47,599 nt of DNA. It comes from Actinomycetota bacterium. Lineage in GTDB: Bacteria; Actinomycetota; Actinomycetes; Streptosporangiales; Streptosporangiaceae. The stretch's first letter is position 1, and every line of letters begins with the position of its first letter. The notes beneath the pieces are model-generated. The model ran no database searches. It had not been told where the DNA came from and was given only the letters and a program-made list of their open reading frames with translations. Shown here in pieces: positions 40,389 through 47,599 of this stretch. The position numbers were made by a program, and so were the translations under genes. The DNA is taken from NCBI GenBank assembly GCA_027314595.1, contig DAHVAN010000465.1:1-47599 (forward strand), given 5' to 3'.

Positions 40389-42877
40389 AGAAGGCTCAGC
40401 GGCCAGCGCAGGGACTCAGCTACGAGGGCGGGCGGCCCAGAGAAGAAGACATCCCTACGCGCAAGAGACTCGCGCTCTGGGACCGCGTCAAGTGGCTGGT
40501 GCTCCTCGCCGCTGCCTGGCTGATCCTGGTCTGGTCGGTCATGGCGGACTACCCTCTGGCCAGCTTCGCGGACGCCGCGCGCATCCAAGTCAGAGTCGGA
40601 TACTGGGTCTTCATCCTGGCGGGCCTCGAGGTCCTGCGCCAGCTCCACTTCCTGATCAGCGAGCACTGGGCGGGCTACCACCAGTTCTGGCTGAACAGGG
40701 TCTGGGGCGGCGCGAACAGGGTGACCGACCGCAGGCTTTCGGCGTGGACGCGGTTCCGCCTCGGGCGGATCGTGCGCTGGGTGATCGTCATCGCCGTCAT
40801 CGCGATAGTCACGGGCAAGATCATCCACGTCGAGCCGCTGCTCGCGCTGCTGAAGATTCCCGCGATCATCTGGCACGCGATGCCAACCGTGATCCAGCTC
40901 CTGTTCTACATGTTCTTCGTGGTGGCGCAGTTCGCCCTGCTGTTCTGGTTCCTGTCCCGCGGCGGCGTGGACGTCTACTACCCGGACGACATCAAGACAC
41001 GGTTCTCCGACGTCTGGGGCCAGGACCACGTGCTCGAGAAGGTGAAGGAGAACATCATCTTCCTCGAGAACCCGGAACTCGTCGAGGATCGCGGCGGCTA
41101 CGTGCCTGGCGGCATCCTGCTGTGGGGACCGCCGGGCACCGGCAAGACGCTGATGGCCGAGGCCGTCGCCGGGGAGACGGGCAAGCCGTACGTGTTCGTC
41201 GATCCCGGCGCGTTCATCAACATGTTCTTCGGCGTCGGCGTGCTGAAGGTGAAGGGGCTGTTCCGCAAGCTGCGAAAGCTGGCGCTGCGGTACGGCGGCG
41301 TGATCGTGTTCTTCGACGAGGCCGACTCGCTCGGCAACCGCGGCATGATGACGCAGGGCATTCCCGGCGTGTCGGGTGCGTCGGCGTCCTCATGCGGCTG
41401 CAACGGCTTCTCGTACCTGTCCTCGCAAGCCCAATGGCTGATGTTCGAGAACGCGGCCGGCTCGCAGCTTACCGAGAGGCTGGCCGAGCCCGAACCCGGC
41501 GTCAAGCGGAACAGGCAGATCTTGCCGGTCGGCGGCATGGGCGGCATGGGCGGCGGGGGCGGCATGGGCACACTGCAGGCCCTGCTCACCGAGCTGTCCG
41601 GGCTCAAGAAGCCGCGGGGCTTCATAAACCGCGTGGTCCGGCGGCTGCTCGGGATGCGGCCCAAGCCGCCGCCGCACTACCGCATCCTCGTCATGATGGC
41701 CACGAACATGGTGTCCACGCTGGACCCGGCGCTGTTGCGGCCAGGCCGCATCGACCGCATCTACCGGGTCGGCTTCCCGTCCAAGGCTGGCCGTGTCCGC
41801 ACCTACGAGGGATACCTCGCCAAGGTGCAGCACGAGCTGACCGGCGAGCAGATCGACAAGCTCGCCGTGGTCACCCCCTATGCGACCGGCGCCACCATCA
41901 AGGATCTGGTCAACGAGGCGCTGATCAACGCCATCAGGGATGACAGGGACGTCATCACCTGGCCGGACGTGATCAAGGCCAAGCAGCTCAAGGAGCTCGG
42001 GCCGCCGGAGGACGTGGAGTACATCGAGCGGGAGCGGCACGCCGTCGCGGTGCACGAGGCGTGCCACGCGATCGTCGCCTACCGCACCCGTCGGCACATG
42101 GAGATCGACATCGCCACGATCGAGAAGGGCAGCAGCTACCTCGGGATGGTGAGCAGCGTCAAGCCAGAGGACCAGTTCACCACCTGGCGAAGCGAGTTCG
42201 AGTCGGACATCCTCACCGGGCTCGCGTCGCTGGCCGGCGAGCGGATGTTCTTCGAAAGCGACAGCTCCTCCGGCGTGTCGGGCGACCTGGAGTCCGCGAC
42301 CGCGATCGCGTCGCTGATGGAGGGCTTCTACGGGATGGGCCAGACCGTCTCCTCGTTCTCGATCGGCCAGCGCCTGCAGATGGGCACCCCGGGCGGTCGC
42401 GGGAAGGGAAGTCAGGAGGACCCGCAGGAGCACGTCAGGCGCATGCTCGCCGACCGCATCGAGGACAACCTTGCCACACTGCTTGTCCGTGCCGAGGCCA
42501 TCCTGCGCGAGAACGAACGGCACATACTCGCGCTGGCGCACGCACTCGAGACGCACAAGACGCTCAGCGGCGAGGACGTCGTGGCCGTCTTCGAGTGCCA
42601 CCGCGGCCCGCAGGTCGACGGCACCCCGTACGCAGACGACGAGTTCATCGCCCGGCTGCGCGAATACCACCTGGCCGCGGCCCGCGCCCACCGCGAGCAC
42701 GGTCAGCCGGACCTACCGCTGCCCGCGGCGGAACCGGTCCTGGTGAGCGGTGTCGTCGTGGCCGACGGCTACGGCTCCCGGGCCGTCGGCTCAGGCAACG
42801 GAGACGGTTCGCTCGGGCCGACTTACGAGCCGCCGGTGTACCAGCCGCCGGACGGGTCGGCCAACGGGCAATCCTGA
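40385..42877 (+). CDS. FtsH-like membrane AAA ATPase with M41 metalloprotease domain, atypical
   Basis: 830 residues. Four predicted N-terminal membrane helices (~36-52, 70-88, 129-147, 165-191) replace FtsH's two. The AAA domain has Walker A GPPGTGKT (248-255), pore-loop-like FINMFFGVG, Walker B VIVFFDEAD (306-314) and SRH TNMVSTLDPALLRPGRIDR. Between Walker B and the SRH an insertion of roughly 65 residues contains SSCGCNG and GGMGGMGGGGGMG; a second insertion carries basic RVVRRLLGMRPKPPP. The peptidase domain keeps the zinc motif HEACH (557-561) and the third ligand Asp634 in SGDLESAT. A ~110-residue C-terminal extension is Pro/Gly-rich. It should be an active, ATP-dependent membrane protease distinct from housekeeping FtsH. 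Translation is coupled to the lipoprotein gene. Confidence 0.88.
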   Translation: MKKAQRPAQGLSYEGGRPREEDIPTRKRLALWDRVKWLVLLAAAWLILVWSVMADYPLASFADAARIQVRVGYWVFILAGLEVLRQLHFLISEHWAGYHQFWLNRVWGGANRVTDRRLSAWTRFRLGRIVRWVIVIAVIAIVTGKIIHVEPLLALLKIPAIIWHAMPTVIQLLFYMFFVVAQFALLFWFLSRGGVDVYYPDDIKTRFSDVWGQDHVLEKVKENIIFLENPELVEDRGGYVPGGILLWGPPGTGKTLMAEAVAGETGKPYVFVDPGAFINMFFGVGVLKVKGLFRKLRKLALRYGGVIVFFDEADSLGNRGMMTQGIPGVSGASASSCGCNGFSYLSSQAQWLMFENAAGSQLTERLAEPEPGVKRNRQILPVGGMGGMGGGGGMGTLQALLTELSGLKKPRGFINRVVRRLLGMRPKPPPHYRILVMMATNMVSTLDPALLRPGRIDRIYRVGFPSKAGRVRTYEGYLAKVQHELTGEQIDKLAVVTPYATGATIKDLVNEALINAIRDDRDVITWPDVIKAKQLKELGPPEDVEYIERERHAVAVHEACHAIVAYRTRRHMEIDIATIEKGSSYLGMVSSVKPEDQFTTWRSEFESDILTGLASLAGERMFFESDSSSGVSGDLESATAIASLMEGFYGMGQTVSSFSIGQRLQMGTPGGRGKGSQEDPQEHVRRMLADRIEDNLATLLVRAEAILRENERHILALAHALETHKTLSGEDVVAVFECHRGPQVDGTPYADDEFIARLREYHLAAARAHREHGQPDLPLPAAEPVLVSGVVVADGYGSRAVGSGNGDGSLGPTYEPPVYQPPDGSANGQS

Positions 42878-42879
42878 CA

Positions 42880-43383
42880 GTGCGGGCGCGGCACCTGGTC
42901 AGGCTCGCGGTCAACCTGGCCAACGGCTCCACGCTGGCCGGGCTCGGGCTCGCGCTGGCCGGCCAGGCCCGGCTCGCGCGGGCCCCGGACGGGCTGCTGG
43001 CCGGCACCGGCTACAGGCTTCCGGTGCCGGCCGTCCCCGCGTTCACCATGGGCAGCGTGATACTCACCCGCCGGGACACGCTGGAGCCTGACAGCGCTCT
43101 GTTCCGGCACGAGGCGCGCCACGCCACCCAGTACGCCTGGTGCGGCGGGCTGCTCATGCTGCCGCTCTACTTCGCCGCCGCCGGCGTTTCCTGGCTGCTG
43201 AGCGGCGACGTCGGCGCGTGGAACCCGTTCGAGCGCCAGGCCGGGCTGGCCGACGGCGGCTACGCGGGCCATCCGCCGCGGCCCGCGTTCCGGCGGGGCG
43301 CTCCCGCGGCTAGCCGGCCAGGCCGGCCAGCATCCGCTCCCGGTGACCGCGGTCCCGGTCCTGAGTCAGCCGGACGTGCCTGA
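42880..43383 (+). CDS. Small membrane protein with HExxH motif, putative zinc peptidase-like
   Basis: 167 residues from GTG 42880, two bases after the FtsH-like stop. FTMGSVILTRRDTLEPDSALFRHEARHATQYAWCGGLLMLPLYFAAAGVSWLL contains HEARH, the HExxH zinc-binding motif, just before a membrane helix. NPFERQAGLADGGY follows, where the Glu may be a third ligand. The N-terminal half has one weak hydrophobic stretch. Related short proteins occur in actinobacteria without known function. The last 74 bases overlap the convergent glutaminyl cyclase-like gene. Proximity to an M41 protease suggests a shared proteolytic or membrane-quality role. Confidence 0.7.
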   Translation: MRARHLVRLAVNLANGSTLAGLGLALAGQARLARAPDGLLAGTGYRLPVPAVPAFTMGSVILTRRDTLEPDSALFRHEARHATQYAWCGGLLMLPLYFAAAGVSWLLSGDVGAWNPFERQAGLADGGYAGHPPRPAFRRGAPAASRPGRPASAPGDRGPGPESAGRA

Positions 43384-44047
43384 TCGAGCGCCACGTCTTC
43401 CCGGTAAGCAGGAACTCACCCGGCGTGCCGAGCGCGGCGATCCCGTTCATGACCGCCTGGGGATCCCGCCAGTGCCGTTCGGCCGCCGTACGCGCGTCCA
43501 CGATGTCGGTGACCTCGCCGCTGCCGAGGTCGATCCCGGCCAGGCAGGCCGTGCCCGCCACGTTGGCCCAGACGAGTCCGCCGGACCAGGCGAGGTCGTT
43601 GAGTCTGCGGACCCGGCGGCCGCCGCATCGCACGTGCACGACCGCGCGCGACTGGAGGGTATGGGGATCGCGGCGGACAAGTTCGCTCGTGCCGTCACTG
43701 GTCACGACCTCGTCGCCGGCCGCGCACATCCCCCAGCCCTCGCGGTCGTAGCGGACCCGTTCCCGCAGCGTGAGCGTGGCCGCGTCCCACCACAAGGCGA
43801 TCCGGTCCTGCCAGGTAAGCTGCCAGATGCCGTCGCCGACCCGGCAGATGCCCTCGCCGAAGAGCTCATCAGGCAGCCGCACCTGTTCCGCGGGCATCTG
43901 CGCGCCGAACGGGTACCTCCGTAGCGCCGACTCGCCGTACATGCCGGTGGACTCCCACACCATGTCGCTGTCTACGATCAGCCCCTGCGTGAACCCGCGT
44001 CCCGGATGCGGCATCCGCCGCATGACCCGCACTCGGTGAAACCGCAC
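43310..44047 (-). CDS. Glutaminyl-peptide cyclotransferase (glutamine cyclotransferase, beta-propeller type)
   Basis: About 245 residues of the plant/bacterial QC family that turns N-terminal Gln into pyroglutamate. Signature GRGFTQGLIVDSDMVWESTGMYGESALRRYPF is close to the conserved FTQGL and ESTGLYGxSxLR motifs. Later repeats DDLW-like and NDLAWSGGLVWANV, then GSGEVTDIVDAR and MNGIAALGTPGEFLLTGKTW, match the family's propeller blades. No signal peptide is visible, unlike many secreted members. GTG 44047 is used; GTG 44083 is an alternative start and ATG 44023 another. Confidence 0.85.
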   Translation of the reverse strand: MRFHRVRVMRRMPHPGRGFTQGLIVDSDMVWESTGMYGESALRRYPFGAQMPAEQVRLPDELFGEGICRVGDGIWQLTWQDRIALWWDAATLTLRERVRYDREGWGMCAAGDEVVTSDGTSELVRRDPHTLQSRAVVHVRCGGRRVRRLNDLAWSGGLVWANVAGTACLAGIDLGSGEVTDIVDARTAAERHWRDPQAVMNGIAALGTPGEFLLTGKTWRSIRHVRLTQDRDRGHRERMLAGLAG

Positions 44048-44112
44048 GAAGCGATTATCGCGGCACCCCCGGAACCTCACCACCCAGCCAGACCCCGCGG
44101 ATGGCGGCCGGC

Positions 44113-44299
44113 CCTTGACTCACGCCTCGCTGGGGCAATCTTGTGGCCTGCCCCAAATGATTTTCCATCGCTCTTTATCCTGTTAACGCGATGGTCAAGG
44201 GCTCCTTGAGGCAAACGATGGGGGGACGGCACAGTGCCGGACAGCGTACATTTGGAGGTCAAGGACATACGGGTGTAAACGCGGCTGCGGGCCCTTGAC
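44113..44299. promoter_or_regulatory. Cluster of GTCAAGG/CCTTGAC motifs and a palindrome in a divergent intergenic region
   Basis: The 7-mer GTCAAGG or its complement occurs at 44113-44119, 44194-44200, 44258-44264 and 44293-44299. TCAAGG-GCT-CCTTGA (44195-44209) forms a perfect inverted repeat. CGGCAC-A-GTGCCG (44227-44239) is a second, unrelated one. The region separates divergent cyclotransferase and purU genes. Confidence 0.45.
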
Positions 44300-44331
44300 G
44301 CAGAGACCGGCCGTCGCGAATGGTGGGAGTC

Positions 44332-45204
44332 ATGAGCGACGTGGAACGCGACGGCCTGGAGTTCATCCTGACCTTGTCCTGCCCGGACAAACCCGGCATC
44401 GTGTACGCGGTGTCCAGCTTCCTGGTGCAGCATTCGGCCAACATCATCGCCAGCCAGCAGTACGGGACGCCCGACGACGGCCGGTTCTTCATGCGGGTGC
44501 ACTTCTCGGTACCGCAGCCTGGCCGGGGCACGGCAGAGCTTGAGCGCGACTTCTCCTGGGTAGGCGAGGCCTTCCACATGGCCTGGCGGCTGCACGACAA
44601 GTCCGAGCGGACTAGGACGCTGCTCATGGTCTCCAGGCTCGGGCACTGCCTGAACGACCTGCTGTTCCGCTGGAAGAGCGGTTCGCTGCCCGTCGACCTC
44701 GCAGGAGTGGTGTCCAACCACGACGACTTCCGCGACCTGACGGAGTCCTACAAGCTGCCGTTCCACCACATCCCGGTGACACCGCAGACCAAGCCGGCGG
44801 CCGAGGCCGCCCTGTTCTCGCTGATCGACGAGACCAAGGCCGAACTGATCGTGCTCGCCCGCTACATGCAGATCCTGTCACCGGAGGTGTGCAAGCGGGT
44901 GGAGGGCCGGATGATCAACATCCACCACTCGTTCCTGCCGAGCTTCAAGGGTGCCAGGCCCTATCACCAGGCGTACGCCAAGGGCGTTAAGCTGGTCGGC
45001 GCGACGGCCCACTACGTGACGCCAGACCTCGATGAGGGTCCCATCATCGAACAGGACGTGGTGCGAGTGGACCACACCTACCCGCCGCAGCGGCTCGCGG
45101 AGGCCGGCCGCGACGTAGAGGCGCGGGTCCTGGCCCGCGCGGTCACCTGGCACGCCGAGCACCGGGTCCTGCTGAACGGGAACCGCACCGTCATCTTCCA
45201 CTAG
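44332..45204 (+). CDS. purU: Formyltetrahydrofolate deformylase
   Basis: It hydrolyses 10-formyl-THF to THF and formate, balancing one-carbon pools. The 290-residue protein has an N-terminal ACT domain (ILTLSCPDKPGIVYAVSSFLVQHSANI) and a C-terminal formyltransferase-like domain. The catalytic Asn-His-Asp set is visible in INIHHSFLPSFKGARPYHQAY, GATAHYVTPDLDEGPIIEQDV. ATG 44332 is chosen with GGGAG close upstream (tight spacing); ATG 44320 in frame is possible. The upstream region carries repeated GTCAAGG motifs. Confidence 0.96.
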   Translation: MSDVERDGLEFILTLSCPDKPGIVYAVSSFLVQHSANIIASQQYGTPDDGRFFMRVHFSVPQPGRGTAELERDFSWVGEAFHMAWRLHDKSERTRTLLMVSRLGHCLNDLLFRWKSGSLPVDLAGVVSNHDDFRDLTESYKLPFHHIPVTPQTKPAAEAALFSLIDETKAELIVLARYMQILSPEVCKRVEGRMINIHHSFLPSFKGARPYHQAYAKGVKLVGATAHYVTPDLDEGPIIEQDVVRVDHTYPPQRLAEAGRDVEARVLARAVTWHAEHRVLLNGNRTVIFH

Positions 45205-45494
45205 GCCGCGCGGGACCTGGGCCCGGGATCCAGCCTGACAAGCGGACGGAGGGCGAGTCGCGGACCTGCAACGCGGCGAGCGGGCCGCGGCTCGCGTCCG
45301 GCTCAGCCAGGTGCTCAGCCGCGAGCCGGCTCAGGTTTAGCCCGTTCTGCCTGGTCTGGCCCGAACGTACCCAGCCCTAGCCGGCGAGCCAACTTTTTCG
45401 GGGGCTTTCTATCCCGCGTGATGAATGACTTATGGGCGAGCACCAGGCAAGATGGGCTGACCTGCCCTGCGAAGGCTCGTTGACCCTGTGAGAA

Positions 45495-46445
45495 ATGGAG
45501 CAAGTGACGGTGGAGATCTCACTCGAAGGCAAGGTCGCGCTGGTCACTGGTGTCGGGCCCAACATCGGCAGCGGCATCGCGCTCGCCCTGTCGAAGTACG
45601 GCGCCAAGGTCGCCTGCAACGACGTGTCCGAGTCGGCGATCAAGGCCTGCATCGCCCGGATCGAGCGGAACGGGGGCGAGGCGATGGCCGCGCCCGGCGA
45701 CGTGACGGACGAGGCTGCCGTCCAGGGCTACATCGGCGACGTGCTCAAGCGGTGGGGCCGGATCGACATACTCGTGAACAACGCCGCGCTGCTCGGCGGC
45801 AAGGGCCTGCTCGACGAGAGCGCCGCCGACTTCGAGCGAGCGGTGCGGGTCTCCTCGCTCGGGTACTTCCTGAACACCAAGCACGTCGGCAGGGCAATGG
45901 CCGAGCGCGCCATCAAGGGCTCGATCGTCTGCATCTCCTCGTCCAACGGCTGGTCCGGAACGGCGGGCATCATCGCGTACGCGTTCCACAAGGGCGGCGT
46001 GAACAACTTCGTCCGGGCCGCGGCGATGGACCTCGCGCCGTACGGCATCCGGGTCAACACCTTCACCCCCACGGCGCCGAACCCGGACAACCCGGAACTG
46101 CTCGCCGAGCGGGCCAAGGCCGGGCTGGGCCCGGGCGGGGTCCTGACCACCGGACGGCCTGGCGGCGGACTCGGCGGTCCGACAGGCGACGAGCCGTGGC
46201 GCCGGCCGAGCCGGTGGACCGGGCAGCGAGCGCCGATGGTCCCGATGGGAACGACGGGTACCCCGACCGATATCGGCCACGCGGTCGCGTGGCTGTGCTC
46301 GGACTACGCCAGGCTTATCACCGGCACCGACCTGGTCGTCGACGGTGGCGCCAGGGCGAAGAACTTCGCCTACTCACCGGCCGAGCCCGCGGACCTGGCT
46401 GGCCCGCTGCCGCTGATCGTCCTCGACGAGACACCGCCCCAGTAA
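45495..46445 (+). CDS. Short-chain dehydrogenase/reductase
   Basis: 316 residues of classical SDR fold. The nucleotide loop is TGVGPNIGSGIA, the NNAA motif appears in ILVNNAALLGG, and the catalytic Ser is in ICISSSNGW with Tyr and Lys in YAFHKGG (YxxxK). The C-terminal region has a Gly/Pro-rich insertion (GGVLTTGRPGGGLGGPTGDEP) before the typical IGHAVAWLCSDYARLITGTDLVVDGGA. ATG 45495 has a weak site; GTG 45510 with GGAG 9 bases upstream is equally likely. The substrate is unknown. The following gene is a carbamate kinase remnant. Confidence 0.92.
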   Translation: MEQVTVEISLEGKVALVTGVGPNIGSGIALALSKYGAKVACNDVSESAIKACIARIERNGGEAMAAPGDVTDEAAVQGYIGDVLKRWGRIDILVNNAALLGGKGLLDESAADFERAVRVSSLGYFLNTKHVGRAMAERAIKGSIVCISSSNGWSGTAGIIAYAFHKGGVNNFVRAAAMDLAPYGIRVNTFTPTAPNPDNPELLAERAKAGLGPGGVLTTGRPGGGLGGPTGDEPWRRPSRWTGQRAPMVPMGTTGTPTDIGHAVAWLCSDYARLITGTDLVVDGGARAKNFAYSPAEPADLAGPLPLIVLDETPPQ

Positions 46446-46503
46446 CGACAGCTGCCCGGGCGGCGCCGCCGCGGGGGGGCGAAACCGATATGAGGATCAG
46501 GAC

Positions 46504-47034
46504 GCCGAGCCTTACCCGCTGGACGTGCTTGACGCGGGCACCCAGGGCATGATCGGCTATCTGATCCAGCGGGAACTGCGGAACCTGCTGCCGGCGGACC
46601 GGCAGGTGGCCACCCTGCTCACCATGATCACGGTGGACCCGGCCGGCCCGGCGTTCGCCCACCCGGCCAAGTTCGTCGGTCCGGTCTCCGCCAAGGCGGA
46701 GGCCGGCAAGCTGGCCGCCGCCAAGGACCTGGCCAGCGAACTGCTGGCCGAGGAGGTGGCCGCGGACCTGCTCTTGATGGCCACCGACGTCGACGGAGTC
46801 TACGTCCGCTGGGGTACCCCGCGGCAGCGGCGGCTGGGCCAGCTGACGCCCCAGGGCCTGGCAGGTTACGAGTTCGCGGCCGGGTCGATGGGCCCGGAGG
46901 TCCTGGCGGCCTCCCGGTTCGCCGCCAGGACCGGCAGGCGCGCGGCGATCGGCTCGCTCGCCGACATCGGCCAGATCGTGGCGGGAACAGCCGGCACCAA
47001 CGTTGTCGGGGCGCACGCGGCCAGCCGAGCCTGA
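46504..47034 (+). pseudogene. Carbamate kinase remnant with internal deletion
   Basis: The frame matches carbamate kinase (ArcC) in two pieces: PYPLDVLDAGTQGMIGYLIQRELRNLLP...TVDPAGPAFAHPAKFVGPV, then KDLASELLAEEVAADLLLMATDVDGVYVRWGTP...FAAGSMGPEVLAASRFAARTGRRAAIGSLADI. About 90 residues between them are missing (joined at SAKAEAGKLAA), as are the first ~100 residues with the GGNA motif. No proper start exists for the N-terminal part; only a GTG at 46525. About 176 residues remain of ~310. The protein cannot bind ATP and carbamate normally. It could be a relic of an ADI pathway. Confidence 0.78.
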
Positions 47035-47066
47035 CACCGGCCCGCTCCTTTAGGGATGAACAGGTG

Positions 47067-47599
47067 TTATTTCTTCTGATCAGTCTGGTTCTTGGCTCCG
47101 GGTGCGACCGGGGCGTTGAGGTTGTACCGGATGCCCGCAGCACGGATCAGGAAACAGGCCAGGGCGGCGCCGAGAGCGGCCGGGATGCCGTAGACGCCGG
47201 TCTGCACAGTGGTTACAGAGATGGCCGCGCCAACCAGGGCGGGGATGGCATACAGGCCGCTGGTCAGAACGGTGGGGACGCGGCGAACCAGGACATCGCG
47301 GATCGTCCCGCCGCCAACGCCGGTAACGGCGCCGAGAATGATGGCCGGGGCAGCGCCCAGGCCATATTGCAGAGATTTGGTGGCGCCGGTCACGCAGAAC
47401 AGGCTGAGCCCGGCAGCGTCGAGAAAATCGATCGGCAACGCGAACCGCCGCAGCACCCGGCTGAAGAAGAACGCGAGCAGCGCTCCGCCGACCGCGACGG
47501 CCAGGTAGGGCCAGTATTTGAAGGCGGCAGGGGGTACGGCGCCAATGAGGACGTCGCGGACGATTCCGCCGCCGACCGCGGTCACCATGCCCAGTGCCA
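47067..47599 (-). CDS. TRIC/UPF0126 family channel or glycine transporter-like protein, C-terminal part (partial at right edge)
   Basis: The window holds the last ~177 residues of a protein usually ~210 long; the frame is open to the edge. Two repeated halves each carry the diagnostic motif: GMVTAVGGGIVRDVLIGAVP and GAVTGVGGGTIRDVLVRRVP. About five membrane helices are visible. Homologues form trimeric potassium-permeable (TRIC) channels or act in glycine uptake. The C-terminus is short and hydrophilic (PVAPGAKNQTDQKK). It converges on the carbamate kinase remnant. Confidence 0.92.
   Translation of the reverse strand, partial: ALGMVTAVGGGIVRDVLIGAVPPAAFKYWPYLAVAVGGALLAFFFSRVLRRFALPIDFLDAAGLSLFCVTGATKSLQYGLGAAPAIILGAVTGVGGGTIRDVLVRRVPTVLTSGLYAIPALVGAAISVTTVQTGVYGIPAALGAALACFLIRAAGIRYNLNAPVAPGAKNQTDQKK

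Noticed and set aside
45330-45380. GGTCTGGCCCGAACG as a possible fourth copy of the dispersed repeat
   Set aside because: Only about a dozen bases agree and the tandem unit structure is absent.

Overview
The window is high-GC DNA (GC-rich third codon positions, frequent GTG and TTG starts) from an actinobacterium outside the mycobacteria. Evidence for this is a proteasome-activator gene (pafE/bpa), a complete fhaA-fhaB-pstP-rodA-pbpA-pknA-pknB-crgA growth and division block, DUF4446 and DUF5324 proteins, and an HspR-like/Hsp20 pair. The gene set fits a morphologically complex, proteasome-bearing actinomycete of the Streptosporangiales/Streptomyces type. I cannot name a genus from the sequence alone.

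Layout. (1) 1-8.1 kb, housekeeping and signalling: the 5' part of a proline-rich protein, a quinone oxidoreductase, pafE, then a leftward run of a RsbW-like ATPase, an arginine-deiminase-like protein, a STAS protein, a family 2 glycosyltransferase, a DUF4446 protein and pheA. An ABC ATPase faces right. (2) 8.1-16.8 kb, a stress/dormancy-flavoured block: orphan PAS-GAF histidine kinase, universal stress protein, Acg-like nitroreductase, polyphosphate kinase, HspR-like regulator with divergent Hsp20, and a LigAB ring-cleavage dioxygenase. Two GGGACT-type sites resembling DosR/DevR boxes lie here. (3) 16.8-19.6 kb, an integration scar next to a tRNA-Leu(CAG) gene: fragments of integrase, helicase, transposase and lanthipeptide-enzyme genes plus a small toxin-antitoxin pair. 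(4) 19.6-31.5 kb, the conserved cell-wall and Ser/Thr phosphorylation operon, chained by 4-base start/stop overlaps, then crgA, a rhomboid protein, a cyclophilin and a DUF5324 protein. (5) 31.5-43.4 kb, an accessory region: a GT-C glycosyltransferase, a secreted or anchored protein, a roughly 1030-residue HerA/FtsK-like ATPase, an MFS transporter, then a three-gene run of lipoprotein, FtsH-like membrane AAA/M41 protease and a small HExxH membrane protein. (6) 43.3-47.6 kb: glutaminyl cyclase-like protein, purU, an SDR oxidoreductase, a deleted carbamate kinase pseudogene and the end of a TRIC/UPF0126 channel.

Most worth following up: (a) a roughly 100-bp intergenic repeat present three times, two copies of which face outward around the HerA-like ATPase gene; (b) an arginine deiminase homologue that lacks the catalytic Cys, His and Glu, in the same window as a deleted carbamate kinase gene; (c) the coupled lipoprotein/FtsH-like protease/HExxH membrane protein module, whose AAA domain carries a long Gly/Met/Cys-rich insertion; (d) DosR-box-like operators in front of ligAB and the nitroreductase; (e) the mosaic of gene fragments at tRNA-Leu.

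All family assignments come from reading motifs by eye. No database search was run.
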